A stretch of DNA of 64,000 nt from Desulfosporosinus acidiphilus SJ4 (GTDB lineage Bacteria > Bacillota > Desulfitobacteriia > Desulfitobacteriales > Desulfitobacteriaceae), in assembly GCF_000255115.2 (NCBI RefSeq), contig NC_018068.1, positions 1,521,977-1,585,976 of the forward strand, read 5' to 3'. Positions 7,719 through 16,070 of this stretch are shown here, piece after piece (position 1 is the stretch's first letter; each line of letters opens with the position of its first letter). Under the pieces are notes generated by a model. The model was not told where the DNA came from. It did no database searches and was given only the letters and a program-made list of their open reading frames with translations. The position numbers were made by a program, and so were the translations under genes.

Positions 7719-10151
7719 ATGCACTCTAAGCGCTTTATTGCTCATATTCGCAAAGTCGATAAGAGAGAACAATATGTGGATGAGCACAATGACCATGTAG
7801 CGGATCTCGCTGCTGCCGTGGCACATCAATACGGCGTTGCCAAGATGGCGAAGCTTGCGGGACGGCATCATGATGATGGCAAAAACACACCGGAATTTGC
7901 CGCATATATTCAGGCTGCGGCTGAAGGAAAACGGGTTGTCCGCGGTTCAGTCATCCATTCGACCCATGGCGCGATACTTGTCAATGAATTGGTTTCATCA
8001 AAGGATTTGTATTCTAAATTAACTGGGGAAATAATTCGAACAGTCATTATGAGTCATCATGGACTGAGAGACTGCCTTACGTTGGACGGCGATGCTGTGT
8101 TTGCGGAGGCGGCAGAAAAGGTTTCCGATTCCTATGAAGGTATAAAAGATGTGATATATCAGCATTATGGTGCGGATTTTATTAACAATGAATTTATAGG
8201 TGCCTGCCGCGACGCCCGGTCTATTGCCGAGAAAATTCGATTCTTACAGGACAAAAGCGAGTTTTTAGGTTCGCAGCATTTTTATTTGTCCATGTTCACC
8301 CGCTTACTTACCTCCATTGTCATTGATGCCGATCGCACAGATACTGCCTGCTTTGAAGATAACACCTCATTGCCGCAGATCAAAACGCCGTCCGAACGCA
8401 AGGAAATGTGGGAGAATTATCTCAAATATTATGAATCAAGACTAGAAGAACTGCAAAAGGAAAAAAAACCATCCAGTCTGGATCCATACCGAGCGGAAAT
8501 ATCAAGGTCCTGCGCAGAATTTGATGCGGGTGAGGGCGGAATTTTTCGGTTGGTGGTGCCCTGCGGCGCTGGAAAAACCTTAGCCGCTCTCCGGTATGCT
8601 TTACATACTGCACGGCGTTATGAGAAACAGCGCATTTTATATATTGCGCCCTTTAATTCCATTCTGGAACAAAACGCATCGGAAATTTCTAAATTTATTG
8701 GGAACGCCAATGCTGTGCTTGAGCATCATTCAAACATTATCTTTGATTCTGATGAGAGTGAAGACGAGAAAAGGTATCAATCATTGATTGAAAACTGGGC
8801 ACAGTCCCCTGTTGTGGCTACCACGGCCGTTCAGTTCCTGAATACGTTGTTCGCGGGAAAAACATCCTGCCTTCGCCGTATGCAAGCGCTGGGAAATTCG
8901 GTGATTATTCTAGATGAAATTCAAGCTCTGCCGATAAAAGTGTTAAAGCTCTTTAATGCCGCAATGAATTCTTTGGCATCTTTTTGCAAAACCTCGGTAG
9001 TACTTTGCTCAGCTACCCAACCCCTTTTGGACAGACTTGACAATTACCGGATTTTGCAGCCGCAAAGCATCATTGAAAATGAAGAAAAATACAGTGAGTC
9101 CTTCCGGCGTGTGCAAATTACAGACTGTATGACTGAGCAGGGATTTTCAATGGAAGAAACAGCTGGTTTTATTGTCATGCAATTGGACAGTGCAAAATCG
9201 GTACTGGCTATTGTAAACACCAAAGCTTGTGCACGTAAAATTTTTAAGCATATTCGGGACATGGTTGGAAAAGAAACTCAATACCGGGTTTTTCATTTGT
9301 CCACCAACATGTGCCCTGCTCATCGCAGCAACGTATTGCAGCAAATGCGCAAACTGCTTGCGCAGAATGATTCCAACGAAAAAATCATTTGCATCAGTAC
9401 TTCTTTAATAGAAGCGGGAGTGGATGTTTCTTTTGAACGGGTCGTCCGCTCGTTGACCGGCCTGGACAGCATCGTACAAGCGGCGGGACGTTGTAATCGC
9501 AATTATGAAACGGCCTGCGGAAACGTTTCAATCATCAATATTCGAGATGAACATGCAGGCGGGTTGGGATATCTCAAAAAAGCTCAAGAGGCTACACGGG
9601 AATTGCTGTACAGCATGAAACGATCTCCGGAACATTATCCGGGAGGAGCTTTGTCCAAAGCCGCGATGGAGGAGTATTATGCAAGATATTTCAAACCCTT
9701 GCTGAAGGAAATGGCATATCCCCTCAAGTTCGATCCGGAGTATACCATGATCGATTTATTGACGAACAATCCTTCCGGCAGCAAGCAATTTAAAGCAAAC
9801 TATGCTCACCAGAAACCTCCTTTGCTGAGACAGGCCTTCAGTGAAGCCGGCAAGGAGTTTTCCGTTATTGATGATGACGGAAAACTGGATGTTTGCATTG
9901 AATACGATGATGATGCCGGAAAATGGATGCAAAAGTTGAGATCGGCGGCTACCTTCCAAGAAAAGCGTTTGGCTCTACGGCATTTGCAGCCATACACAGT
10001 GCAATTAAGAGAAAATGACTGGCTCAGGAAGCAGCGATCCGCCCTTATGCCGGAAGATGTGGGAATCCTTGTACTTCCGTCGGGCTACTATGACCGTGAG
10101 TATGGAGTGGATGAAACCCTCAATATTTTGATGGAACCGTTAATCATTTAG
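7719..10151 (+). CDS. cas3: Cas3 helicase-nuclease, type I-C
   Basis: Single-stranded-DNA nuclease/helicase recruited by Cascade to degrade targeted DNA. 810 residues. The HD nuclease domain comes first (histidine around residue 26 and HDDGK at 51-55), then a superfamily 2 helicase: CGAGKT Walker A (~283), DEIQ motif II (~399, the I-C variant of DEAH), SATQP motif III (~430), and STSLIEAGVDV with AAGRCNRN near 560-590 (motifs V and VI). All catalytic motifs are intact. The start ATG follows GGGAGAGG by 12 bases. It is the first gene of the cas operon, with cas5c starting 20 bases after its stop. Confidence 0.95.
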   Translation: MHSKRFIAHIRKVDKREQYVDEHNDHVADLAAAVAHQYGVAKMAKLAGRHHDDGKNTPEFAAYIQAAAEGKRVVRGSVIHSTHGAILVNELVSSKDLYSKLTGEIIRTVIMSHHGLRDCLTLDGDAVFAEAAEKVSDSYEGIKDVIYQHYGADFINNEFIGACRDARSIAEKIRFLQDKSEFLGSQHFYLSMFTRLLTSIVIDADRTDTACFEDNTSLPQIKTPSERKEMWENYLKYYESRLEELQKEKKPSSLDPYRAEISRSCAEFDAGEGGIFRLVVPCGAGKTLAALRYALHTARRYEKQRILYIAPFNSILEQNASEISKFIGNANAVLEHHSNIIFDSDESEDEKRYQSLIENWAQSPVVATTAVQFLNTLFAGKTSCLRRMQALGNSVIILDEIQALPIKVLKLFNAAMNSLASFCKTSVVLCSATQPLLDRLDNYRILQPQSIIENEEKYSESFRRVQITDCMTEQGFSMEETAGFIVMQLDSAKSVLAIVNTKACARKIFKHIRDMVGKETQYRVFHLSTNMCPAHRSNVLQQMRKLLAQNDSNEKIICISTSLIEAGVDVSFERVVRSLTGLDSIVQAAGRCNRNYETACGNVSIINIRDEHAGGLGYLKKAQEATRELLYSMKRSPEHYPGGALSKAAMEEYYARYFKPLLKEMAYPLKFDPEYTMIDLLTNNPSGSKQFKANYAHQKPPLLRQAFSEAGKEFSVIDDDGKLDVCIEYDDDAGKWMQKLRSAATFQEKRLALRHLQPYTVQLRENDWLRKQRSALMPEDVGILVLPSGYYDREYGVDETLNILMEPLII

Positions 10152-10170
10152 ATCAAGGGAGGTGATGGTA

Positions 10171-10914
10171 ATGGAAGTCAAGAGAAATACCGTTGAATTC
10201 ATGGTAAGCGGTGACAGAGCCCTGTTTTCCGATCCGGTCACGCGTGTGGGAGGGGAAAAAACAAGCTATTACGTGCCGACTTACGAGTCTCTGAAAGGCA
10301 TACTGACCTCAGTCTACTGGAAGCCTACGATCATTTGGATTATAGATGCGGTTCGTGTCATGAACATGATTCAAACGCTGTCAGAGGGGATCCGTACAAA
10401 GAATTACAATGGCGGAAATGATTTGTCGATCTATACCTATCTTAAAGACGTCCGGTACCAAGTCCGTGCCCATTTCATATGGAACGAGAACCGTCCTGAA
10501 CTGGCGGCAGACCGCAATGAGAACAAGCACCATAATATTGCCCGGCGCATGATTGAGAGGGGCGGACGGCGGGACATTTTTCTGGGAACAAGAGAATGCC
10601 AGGGGATGGTTGAACCTTGTGTGTTTGGAGAAGGTTCCGGGACATATGACCCTGTGGATGAGCTTAATTTTGGCTATATGTTCCACGGTTTTACCTATGC
10701 GGATGAAGCGTTGAGAGATGCCGAAAAGGGGCATATGAGCGTGCGCTTCCATCATGTTGTTATGAAAAAAGGCGTAATTGAATTTCCAAACCCGGAAGAG
10801 ATTCCGGACAAGGACCGACGTATCCTTCATAAAATGCCGGTCAAACCTTTCGGAGAAGCAATAGGTAATTTTTCGAGACTGGGTGAATTTGCTGCTGAGG
10901 AGGTAAATCAATGA
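10171..10914 (+). CDS. cas5: Cas5c crRNA-processing nuclease and Cascade subunit
   Basis: In type I-C systems Cas5 replaces Cas6 as the pre-crRNA endonuclease and caps the 5' handle. About 247 residues. The N-terminal FSDPVTRVGGEKTSYYVPTYESLKGI is the typical RAMP start of the I-C family, and KHHNIARRMIERG contains the Lys-His pair used for RNA cleavage in characterised Cas5c proteins. I choose ATG 10171, eight bases after AAGGGAGG; GTG 10162 overlaps the ribosome site. The stop overlaps the cas8c start (ATGA), indicating coupling. Confidence 0.93.
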   Translation: MEVKRNTVEFMVSGDRALFSDPVTRVGGEKTSYYVPTYESLKGILTSVYWKPTIIWIIDAVRVMNMIQTLSEGIRTKNYNGGNDLSIYTYLKDVRYQVRAHFIWNENRPELAADRNENKHHNIARRMIERGGRRDIFLGTRECQGMVEPCVFGEGSGTYDPVDELNFGYMFHGFTYADEALRDAEKGHMSVRFHHVVMKKGVIEFPNPEEIPDKDRRILHKMPVKPFGEAIGNFSRLGEFAAEEVNQ

Positions 10915-13010
10915 ACTGGGTATCGTCGCTTTGCGCCCTGTATGATGCCAACGCGTATCGTGCCGGGGAAGTAGAAAGGTGGAAGGGAAAAGATTTAGTA
11001 CTGCTCCCCATAGGATACGATACTATGGAGGCACAAGTTGAAATCCATATTGATCAAAACGGCAACTTCATCAGAGCACGAACGCTGGAAAAAGATGAGG
11101 CGGAAACCCTTGTCCCGTATCCTGATAGCAGAGCCAGCGGAATCAAGGCATTGCCTCTTTTTGACGGTCTGTCTTATATTGCCGGTGATTTGCTGGAAAC
11201 GGTAACCTTTTATTTTTCCGGCGCAAAAAATGAAAAAGACAAAAAGAAAAAAAAGGCAAGGCTGAGAGAATCCTTTCCACTTTACATTGCGGGCCTCAAA
11301 GCATGGTGTGAATCCCCCTTTTCCCATCCGAAGGTGGCGGCAATCTATCACTATGTTGGGAAGCAAACGGTTGCAAAGAATTTAATCGACAGTCAGGTGC
11401 TAGTGGCTGATGAAAATAGCATCGTTTCTGACAAGATTAAAATTCAAAATGCGTCGGTTGAAAAGGCTTTTGTGCGTTTTCGGGTCTTTACGAACGACAA
11501 TAATTCGCCGGATAGTATTCTTAGCGATCCAGACAATGCACACGACAGTGCCGTATGGTTAGACAAAACTGTGCAGCGTAGTTTTATAGCCTATTATTCA
11601 TCCACTCTTCATAAAAAGGACCTTTGCTATATGACTGGGGAACATATGCCCATTGCCAAAACAAATCCGGTCAAAATACGGGGCAAATGGGATACCAAGG
11701 CCAAATTGATTTCTGCTAACGATGAAAGCAATTTTTCGTACCGGGGACGTTTTAATACGAAGGAAAAAAAAACCGGCTACAACGAAGCTCTTTCCATAGG
11801 TTACAACACATCCCAGAAAGCGCATAATGCACTAAAATGGATTATCCGCCGGCAAGGATTCAGTAGAGACGGTGTCTGTTTGGTGGCCTGGGAAAACGCA
11901 TTGAGGGATTTGCCCAACTTCCATGACAGTGCGGCCAGTATTCTAGCCAAAGTATCCGACGATGGGGAAGCCGATGAGGCGGAATTCGAGGAAGAGGCAC
12001 TGTTTGAGGAGGATGAAGCCGACGTTCCGGTGACGAATTATGTCAGCGCGGCGAAGTTTAATGCGGCTCTGGATGGATATGCTTCAAAATTGAGTGATAT
12101 ATCAAATATGGTGGTTCTCGCCCTTGACAGCGCGACTCCCGGGAGATTGGCCATAACTTATTATAAAGAACTGAAGTCTTCCCGTTATCTTAAGAACCTC
12201 CGCACATGGCATGAAAGCTGCTGCTGGAAACACGAATATATCCGGGACAAGGAATTGAAGGTCTACGAAGGAATGGCTTCTATTCCGGAGATTGCATTGG
12301 CGATCTATGGTACGGAACAGGGGGAGGATAAAAGCAATCCGAAAATTAAACTGTCAAAAAACAGCGATAATAAATCTCCCATGCTGGTATCTGCTTTTGA
12401 ACGATTGCGCCCATGTATTATTGAGGGGGCGGCAATTCCACGGGATATGGTGCGTGCTGCAGTTCTGAAGGCCTCCAATCCTTTGGCTTACGAAGCTAAG
12501 TTTAATTATCGTAAAGTCCTTCATATCGCCTGTTCAATGGTAAAACGACTCTATTGGGAGAAGAAGCAAAGAAATGAACGAGAAGGAGTGATTTTTAAAA
12601 TGGAGCTCGATAGAAGTAACCGGGATAGGAGTTATCTTTACGGACGCCTGCTGGCTGTAGCGGAACGAGTGGAGAGAGTCACCTATGAAAAAGGGGAAAC
12701 ACGCATTACAAATGCGGAACGGTATATGCAGGCCTTTTCCCATGCTCCTTTCCGCACATGGACAATGATTTGGAGTAATTTGCAGCCGTATATGAGGCAG
12801 CTGAAACCTTCCGGAAGAGAATTCTACAAGAACTTAGTCGGTGAGATCACAGAGCAATTTAAATATGAGGAACGTATTTCCGGCGATCCTCTCGATGGGA
12901 AATATTTGATTGGATATGATTGCCAAAGGTCAGAACTGAAGCGTAAGCCGAATGGGCAGTCTTCCTCGGAGGAAGAAAACAAAAAAGAAAATAATGAAGG
13001 AGAGGAATGA
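10911..13010 (+). CDS. cas8c: Cas8c (Csd1), Cascade large subunit
   Basis: Large subunit for PAM recognition and R-loop formation. 699 residues, longer than many family members; part of the excess is a strongly acidic insert near residues 350-380 (EEEALFEEDEADVP). The N-terminus MNWVSSLCALYDAN is characteristic of Csd1. The 3' end contains a second, in-frame translation start for Cas11c (see 12600). The start overlaps cas5c by four bases and the end overlaps cas7c in the same way. The C-terminus is a charged, low-complexity tail. Confidence 0.93.
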   Translation: MNWVSSLCALYDANAYRAGEVERWKGKDLVLLPIGYDTMEAQVEIHIDQNGNFIRARTLEKDEAETLVPYPDSRASGIKALPLFDGLSYIAGDLLETVTFYFSGAKNEKDKKKKKARLRESFPLYIAGLKAWCESPFSHPKVAAIYHYVGKQTVAKNLIDSQVLVADENSIVSDKIKIQNASVEKAFVRFRVFTNDNNSPDSILSDPDNAHDSAVWLDKTVQRSFIAYYSSTLHKKDLCYMTGEHMPIAKTNPVKIRGKWDTKAKLISANDESNFSYRGRFNTKEKKTGYNEALSIGYNTSQKAHNALKWIIRRQGFSRDGVCLVAWENALRDLPNFHDSAASILAKVSDDGEADEAEFEEEALFEEDEADVPVTNYVSAAKFNAALDGYASKLSDISNMVVLALDSATPGRLAITYYKELKSSRYLKNLRTWHESCCWKHEYIRDKELKVYEGMASIPEIALAIYGTEQGEDKSNPKIKLSKNSDNKSPMLVSAFERLRPCIIEGAAIPRDMVRAAVLKASNPLAYEAKFNYRKVLHIACSMVKRLYWEKKQRNEREGVIFKMELDRSNRDRSYLYGRLLAVAERVERVTYEKGETRITNAERYMQAFSHAPFRTWTMIWSNLQPYMRQLKPSGREFYKNLVGEITEQFKYEERISGDPLDGKYLIGYDCQRSELKRKPNGQSSSEEENKKENNEGEE
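12600..13010 (+). CDS. cas11c: Cas11c small subunit from an internal start in cas8c
   Basis: Type I-C loci have no separate small-subunit gene; studies of I-C Cascade showed Cas11 is translated from an internal site near the 3' end of cas8c. Here an in-frame ATG at 12600, codon 564 of cas8c, is preceded by AAGGAG (12583-12588, 11 bases away) in otherwise coding sequence. The product would be 136 residues beginning MELDRSNRDRSYLYGRLL, the helical C-terminal domain of Cas8c. Position and size fit the known arrangement; expression is not shown by sequence alone. Confidence 0.7.
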   Translation: MELDRSNRDRSYLYGRLLAVAERVERVTYEKGETRITNAERYMQAFSHAPFRTWTMIWSNLQPYMRQLKPSGREFYKNLVGEITEQFKYEERISGDPLDGKYLIGYDCQRSELKRKPNGQSSSEEENKKENNEGEE

Positions 13011-13867
13011 AAATGAGCATTCTGCAAAATAAGATTGATTATACAGCCATTCTCTCGGTCACGCGGGCAAATATCAATGGAGATCCCCTCAATGGAAACC
13101 GCCCCCGGGGAGATTATGAGGGATATGGGATCTTTTCGGACGTGGCCATCAAGCGCAAACTTCGTAATCGGCTTCAGGATTTGGGCGAATGCATTTTCGT
13201 CCAGTCGGACGACCGTTCGGATGACGGACATAAGAGCTTGAAAGATCGAGCAGATGGTTATGCGGAATTTAAAGCTGAAATGAGCAAAGGCAAAAAAGCA
13301 GATAAAGATAAATGCATGCAAATTGCTTGCCGTAAATGGTTTGATGTACGAGCATTCGGCCAGGTGTTTGCTTTTAAAGGGGATGAAGTATCCATTGGCG
13401 TGCGCGGCCCGGTATCGATTCAGCAGGCTATTAGTGTTTCACCCATAGACATTGTCGACATGCAAATTACCAAAAGTGTCAACAGTGAGGCAGGAAAGAG
13501 CGGTAAATCTTCGGACACGATGGGGATGAAGCATTATGTTAATTTTGGGTTGTATGTGATCCGCGGCAGTATTAATTGTCAATTGGCTGAGAAGACCGGC
13601 TTCACTGACGAGGATGCGAAAAAGCTTAAAGAGGCTTTGTGCACGTTGTTTGAGAATGATGCCTCCTCGGCGCGGCCGGACGGCTCCTGCGAAGTATGCA
13701 GGGTTTACTGGTGGGAACATGCTGAAAAGACACCGAAAGAAACATCGGCGATGATCCAGCGCGCTTTGCATATTACCCCCAAAAAAGATGTTCCAGATTC
13801 CTTTGGCGCTTATGATATTGTTCTGGACAGAACGGAATGCGTTCCTGAAATCATCAATTTGGTTTGA
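13007..13867 (+). CDS. cas7: Cas7c (Csd2) Cascade backbone subunit
   Basis: RAMP-superfamily subunit that polymerises along the crRNA spacer. 286 residues; TRANINGDPLNGNRPR near residue 20-35 is the family signature. GGAG at 12999-13002 could serve ATG 13007 (4 bases) or ATG 13013 (10 bases); the second spacing is closer to ideal. Overlaps the cas8c stop. It is immediately followed by the broken cas4. Confidence 0.93.
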   Translation: MKMSILQNKIDYTAILSVTRANINGDPLNGNRPRGDYEGYGIFSDVAIKRKLRNRLQDLGECIFVQSDDRSDDGHKSLKDRADGYAEFKAEMSKGKKADKDKCMQIACRKWFDVRAFGQVFAFKGDEVSIGVRGPVSIQQAISVSPIDIVDMQITKSVNSEAGKSGKSSDTMGMKHYVNFGLYVIRGSINCQLAEKTGFTDEDAKKLKEALCTLFENDASSARPDGSCEVCRVYWWEHAEKTPKETSAMIQRALHITPKKDVPDSFGAYDIVLDRTECVPEIINLV

Positions 13868-13899
13868 ATGAACTGAAGAATTGTGATGAGGTATTAACA

Positions 13900-14572
13900 A
13901 TGGAATATCAAGAGGAAGACTTTTTGCTGTTGTCCGGGATACAGCATTTCGTCTTTTGTAGGCGCCAGTGGGCCTTAATCCATATCGAACAGCAGTGGCA
14001 GGAAAATTTGCGCACCGTTGAGGGCGGTATCCTGCACGAGAAAACCCACGATTATACCATTAAGGAAAAACGAGGAGATTTGATCATATCCCGAAGCATG
14101 GGAATCTATTCCCGTACTTTAGGGATTACAGGGGCTTGTGATGTGGTGGAATTTCACAAGTCCCGGGACGGAGTTGCCCTCTATGGCCGGGAGGGAAACT
14201 ATAAGCCGGTTCCAGTGGAGTATAAACGGGGCAAGCCCAAGCAGGGCAATGCAGATGTGCTGCAATTATGTGCTCAGGCCATGTGTTTGGAAGAAATGCT
14301 ATTGTGTAGAATTCCCCGAAGGGTTTCTGTTTTATGGAGAACCTAAACGCAGGCTTAAAGTGATGCTTGACGAGGAGATCCGTGAACAGGTAAAGGGGAT
14401 TTGTAAAGAGATGCATGAGCTGTACGACAGAAGGTATACGCCTAAAGTAAAGCCGACCAAAGGCTGCAAAGCCTGTTCCCTTAGTGAACTTTGCCTGCCC
14501 AAGCTGTGTAAAAATCCATCGGCTCTGGCCTATATGAAGAAAAATGTTGCGGAAATTGAGGTTGATGAATGA
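13900..14572 (+). pseudogene. cas4: cas4 with a single-base frameshift
   Basis: Cas4 is a RecB-like exonuclease that selects PAM-containing prespacers and sets their orientation. The first frame (from ATG 13900, GAGG eight bases upstream) holds the first cluster cysteine (FVFCRRQW), the catalytic Asp in GACDVVEF and the E-x-K in VPVEYKRGK, then runs into a stop at 14344. The second frame, continuing to 14572, holds FYGEPKRR and the three remaining cluster cysteines (GCKACSLSELCLPKLC). Removing one C from CCCC at 14314-14317 restores RIPEGFLFYGEPKRR exactly as expected for the family. The gene is otherwise intact, so this is a recent mutation, a sequencing error, or rarely a programmed shift. 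Overlaps the cas1 start. Confidence 0.88.
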
Positions 14573-15600
14573 GAAAATTATTGAATACCCTCTATGTGAC
14601 CTCGCCTAATACTTATTTATCCCTTGATGGAGAAAATATTGTGATTTTAAAGGATGAGGCAGAGGCTCTGAGAGTTCCCCTGCATAATCTGGAGGGCATT
14701 ATTGCCTTTGGCTATACCGGCGCCAGTCCTGCTCTGATGGGTGCCTGCGCCAAGCGTAATATAGCCTTGAGTTTTATGAAGCCCAGCGGAAAATTCCTGG
14801 GCAGGGTTGTCGGCGAAGTTAAAGGCAATGTTACGTTGCGAAAGACTCAATATAGGTTATCAGAGGATGAAGCAGAGAGCCATAAAATTGCTCAATCCTT
14901 TATCTTGGGAAAAATATATAACGCCCGCTGGGTGGTGGAGCGGGCAACCAGGGATCATGGGGCTAGGCTGGATGTGGATAAATTGAAAGGAGTCTGCCAA
15001 ACCCTGGCTAACGCTTTGAAGCTGGTTGAAAAAAGTCAGGATTTAGAGCAGCTGCGAGGATTTGAAGGGGAAGCCGCGGCCCAGTACTTTCGAGTATTGG
15101 ACGATTTGATTCTTCAGCAAAAGGATGATTTTTATTTTAATTCCCGGAATAAACGCCCTCCCCTTGACAATGTTAATGCCATACTGTCCTTTGTCTATAC
15201 CCTTTTGGCCCATGAGGCAGCTGTGGCGTTGGAAACCGTTGGGCTTGATCCCTATGTGGGATTTCTGCACCGGGATAGGCCGGGAAGAATTTCCCTGGCC
15301 TTGGATCTGATGGAAGAGCTGCGGGCCGTGTATGCGGATCGGTTTGTTATTTCTTTAATCAATAAAAAGGTAGTCAATGGTGCCGGGTTTACCCGAATGG
15401 AAAATGGTGCGATCATTATGGATGATGATACTAGAAAAGCTGTTCTTAAGGCTTGGCAAAGTAGGAAACAGGAGGAGATTAGGCATCCCTTTCTGCAGGA
15501 AAAAATGGAATGGGGATTGGTGCCTTATGCCCAGGCTATGCTGCTGGCCAGGTTTATCCGGGGGGATTTGGACGGGTACCCGGCGTTTATGTGGAAGTAG
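14569..15600 (+). CDS. cas1: Cas1 integrase, type I-C
   Basis: Metal-dependent integrase that inserts new spacers with Cas2. 343 residues, the usual length. Catalytic residues are visible: Glu in FEGEAA (166-168), His in GFLHRDRPGR (234) and Asp in ISLALDLMEE (246). The start ATG overlaps the end of cas4 (ATGA) and cas2 begins 16 bases after its stop, so the adaptation genes form one translational unit. Confidence 0.96.
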   Translation: MRKLLNTLYVTSPNTYLSLDGENIVILKDEAEALRVPLHNLEGIIAFGYTGASPALMGACAKRNIALSFMKPSGKFLGRVVGEVKGNVTLRKTQYRLSEDEAESHKIAQSFILGKIYNARWVVERATRDHGARLDVDKLKGVCQTLANALKLVEKSQDLEQLRGFEGEAAAQYFRVLDDLILQQKDDFYFNSRNKRPPLDNVNAILSFVYTLLAHEAAVALETVGLDPYVGFLHRDRPGRISLALDLMEELRAVYADRFVISLINKKVVNGAGFTRMENGAIIMDDDTRKAVLKAWQSRKQEEIRHPFLQEKMEWGLVPYAQAMLLARFIRGDLDGYPAFMWK

Positions 15601-15616
15601 GTGAGAGGATATTTTA

Positions 15617-15901
15617 GTGCTTATCACTTATGACGTAAATACTCAAACAGCGGCAGGGAGAAAGCGGCTGCGTCAAGTTGCCAAACAATGTGTAAATTAC
15701 GGACAGCGTGTTCAGAATTCGGTCTTTGAATGCGTGTTGGATATGGCTAAGTTCCGCGAGGTTCAGCATAAGCTGGAGAAGATTATTGATACAGAGAAGG
15801 ATAGCTTGAGGTTCTATTTGTTGGGGAATAATTACAAGAATAAAGTTGAGCATATAGGCGTAAAGGCTTCCTTTGATGTTGAGGATACCCTGATCATTTA
15901 G
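15617..15901 (+). CDS. cas2: Cas2 adaptation protein
   Basis: 94 residues, ferredoxin-like subunit of the Cas1-Cas2 complex. The first strand LITYDVNT carries the conserved Asp. GTG start at 15617 with GAGAGGA (15602-15609) upstream. The stop is followed directly by the CRISPR leader, the standard I-C arrangement. Confidence 0.94.
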   Translation: MLITYDVNTQTAAGRKRLRQVAKQCVNYGQRVQNSVFECVLDMAKFREVQHKLEKIIDTEKDSLRFYLLGNNYKNKVEHIGVKASFDVEDTLII

Positions 15902-16070
15902 TGCGAATGTGAAGCGAACATAAAATCCTTGGGGGATTCGCACCTCGAGATAAGAGGGAATTTGTTGAAATATGTAGGGAATGTCGTGAAAACAATTATG
16001 TATATTAAAAAAATGGAAGAAGATGAATGAAATCTATCTATATAGAAGATAGTTTTTATTAGTTTTTGCT
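15902..16070 (+). promoter_or_regulatory. CRISPR leader
   Basis: AT-rich stretch between cas2 and the first repeat. It opens with an inverted repeat, GTGCGAA (15901-15907) and TTCGCAC (15937-15943), of the kind found at the start of I-C leaders. The A-rich part (15990-16070) would contain the array promoter and the integration signals. Confidence 0.75.

Noticed and set aside
10381-10911. Long minus-strand frame opposite cas5c
   Set aside because: Codon-bias shadow of cas5c; no start signals.
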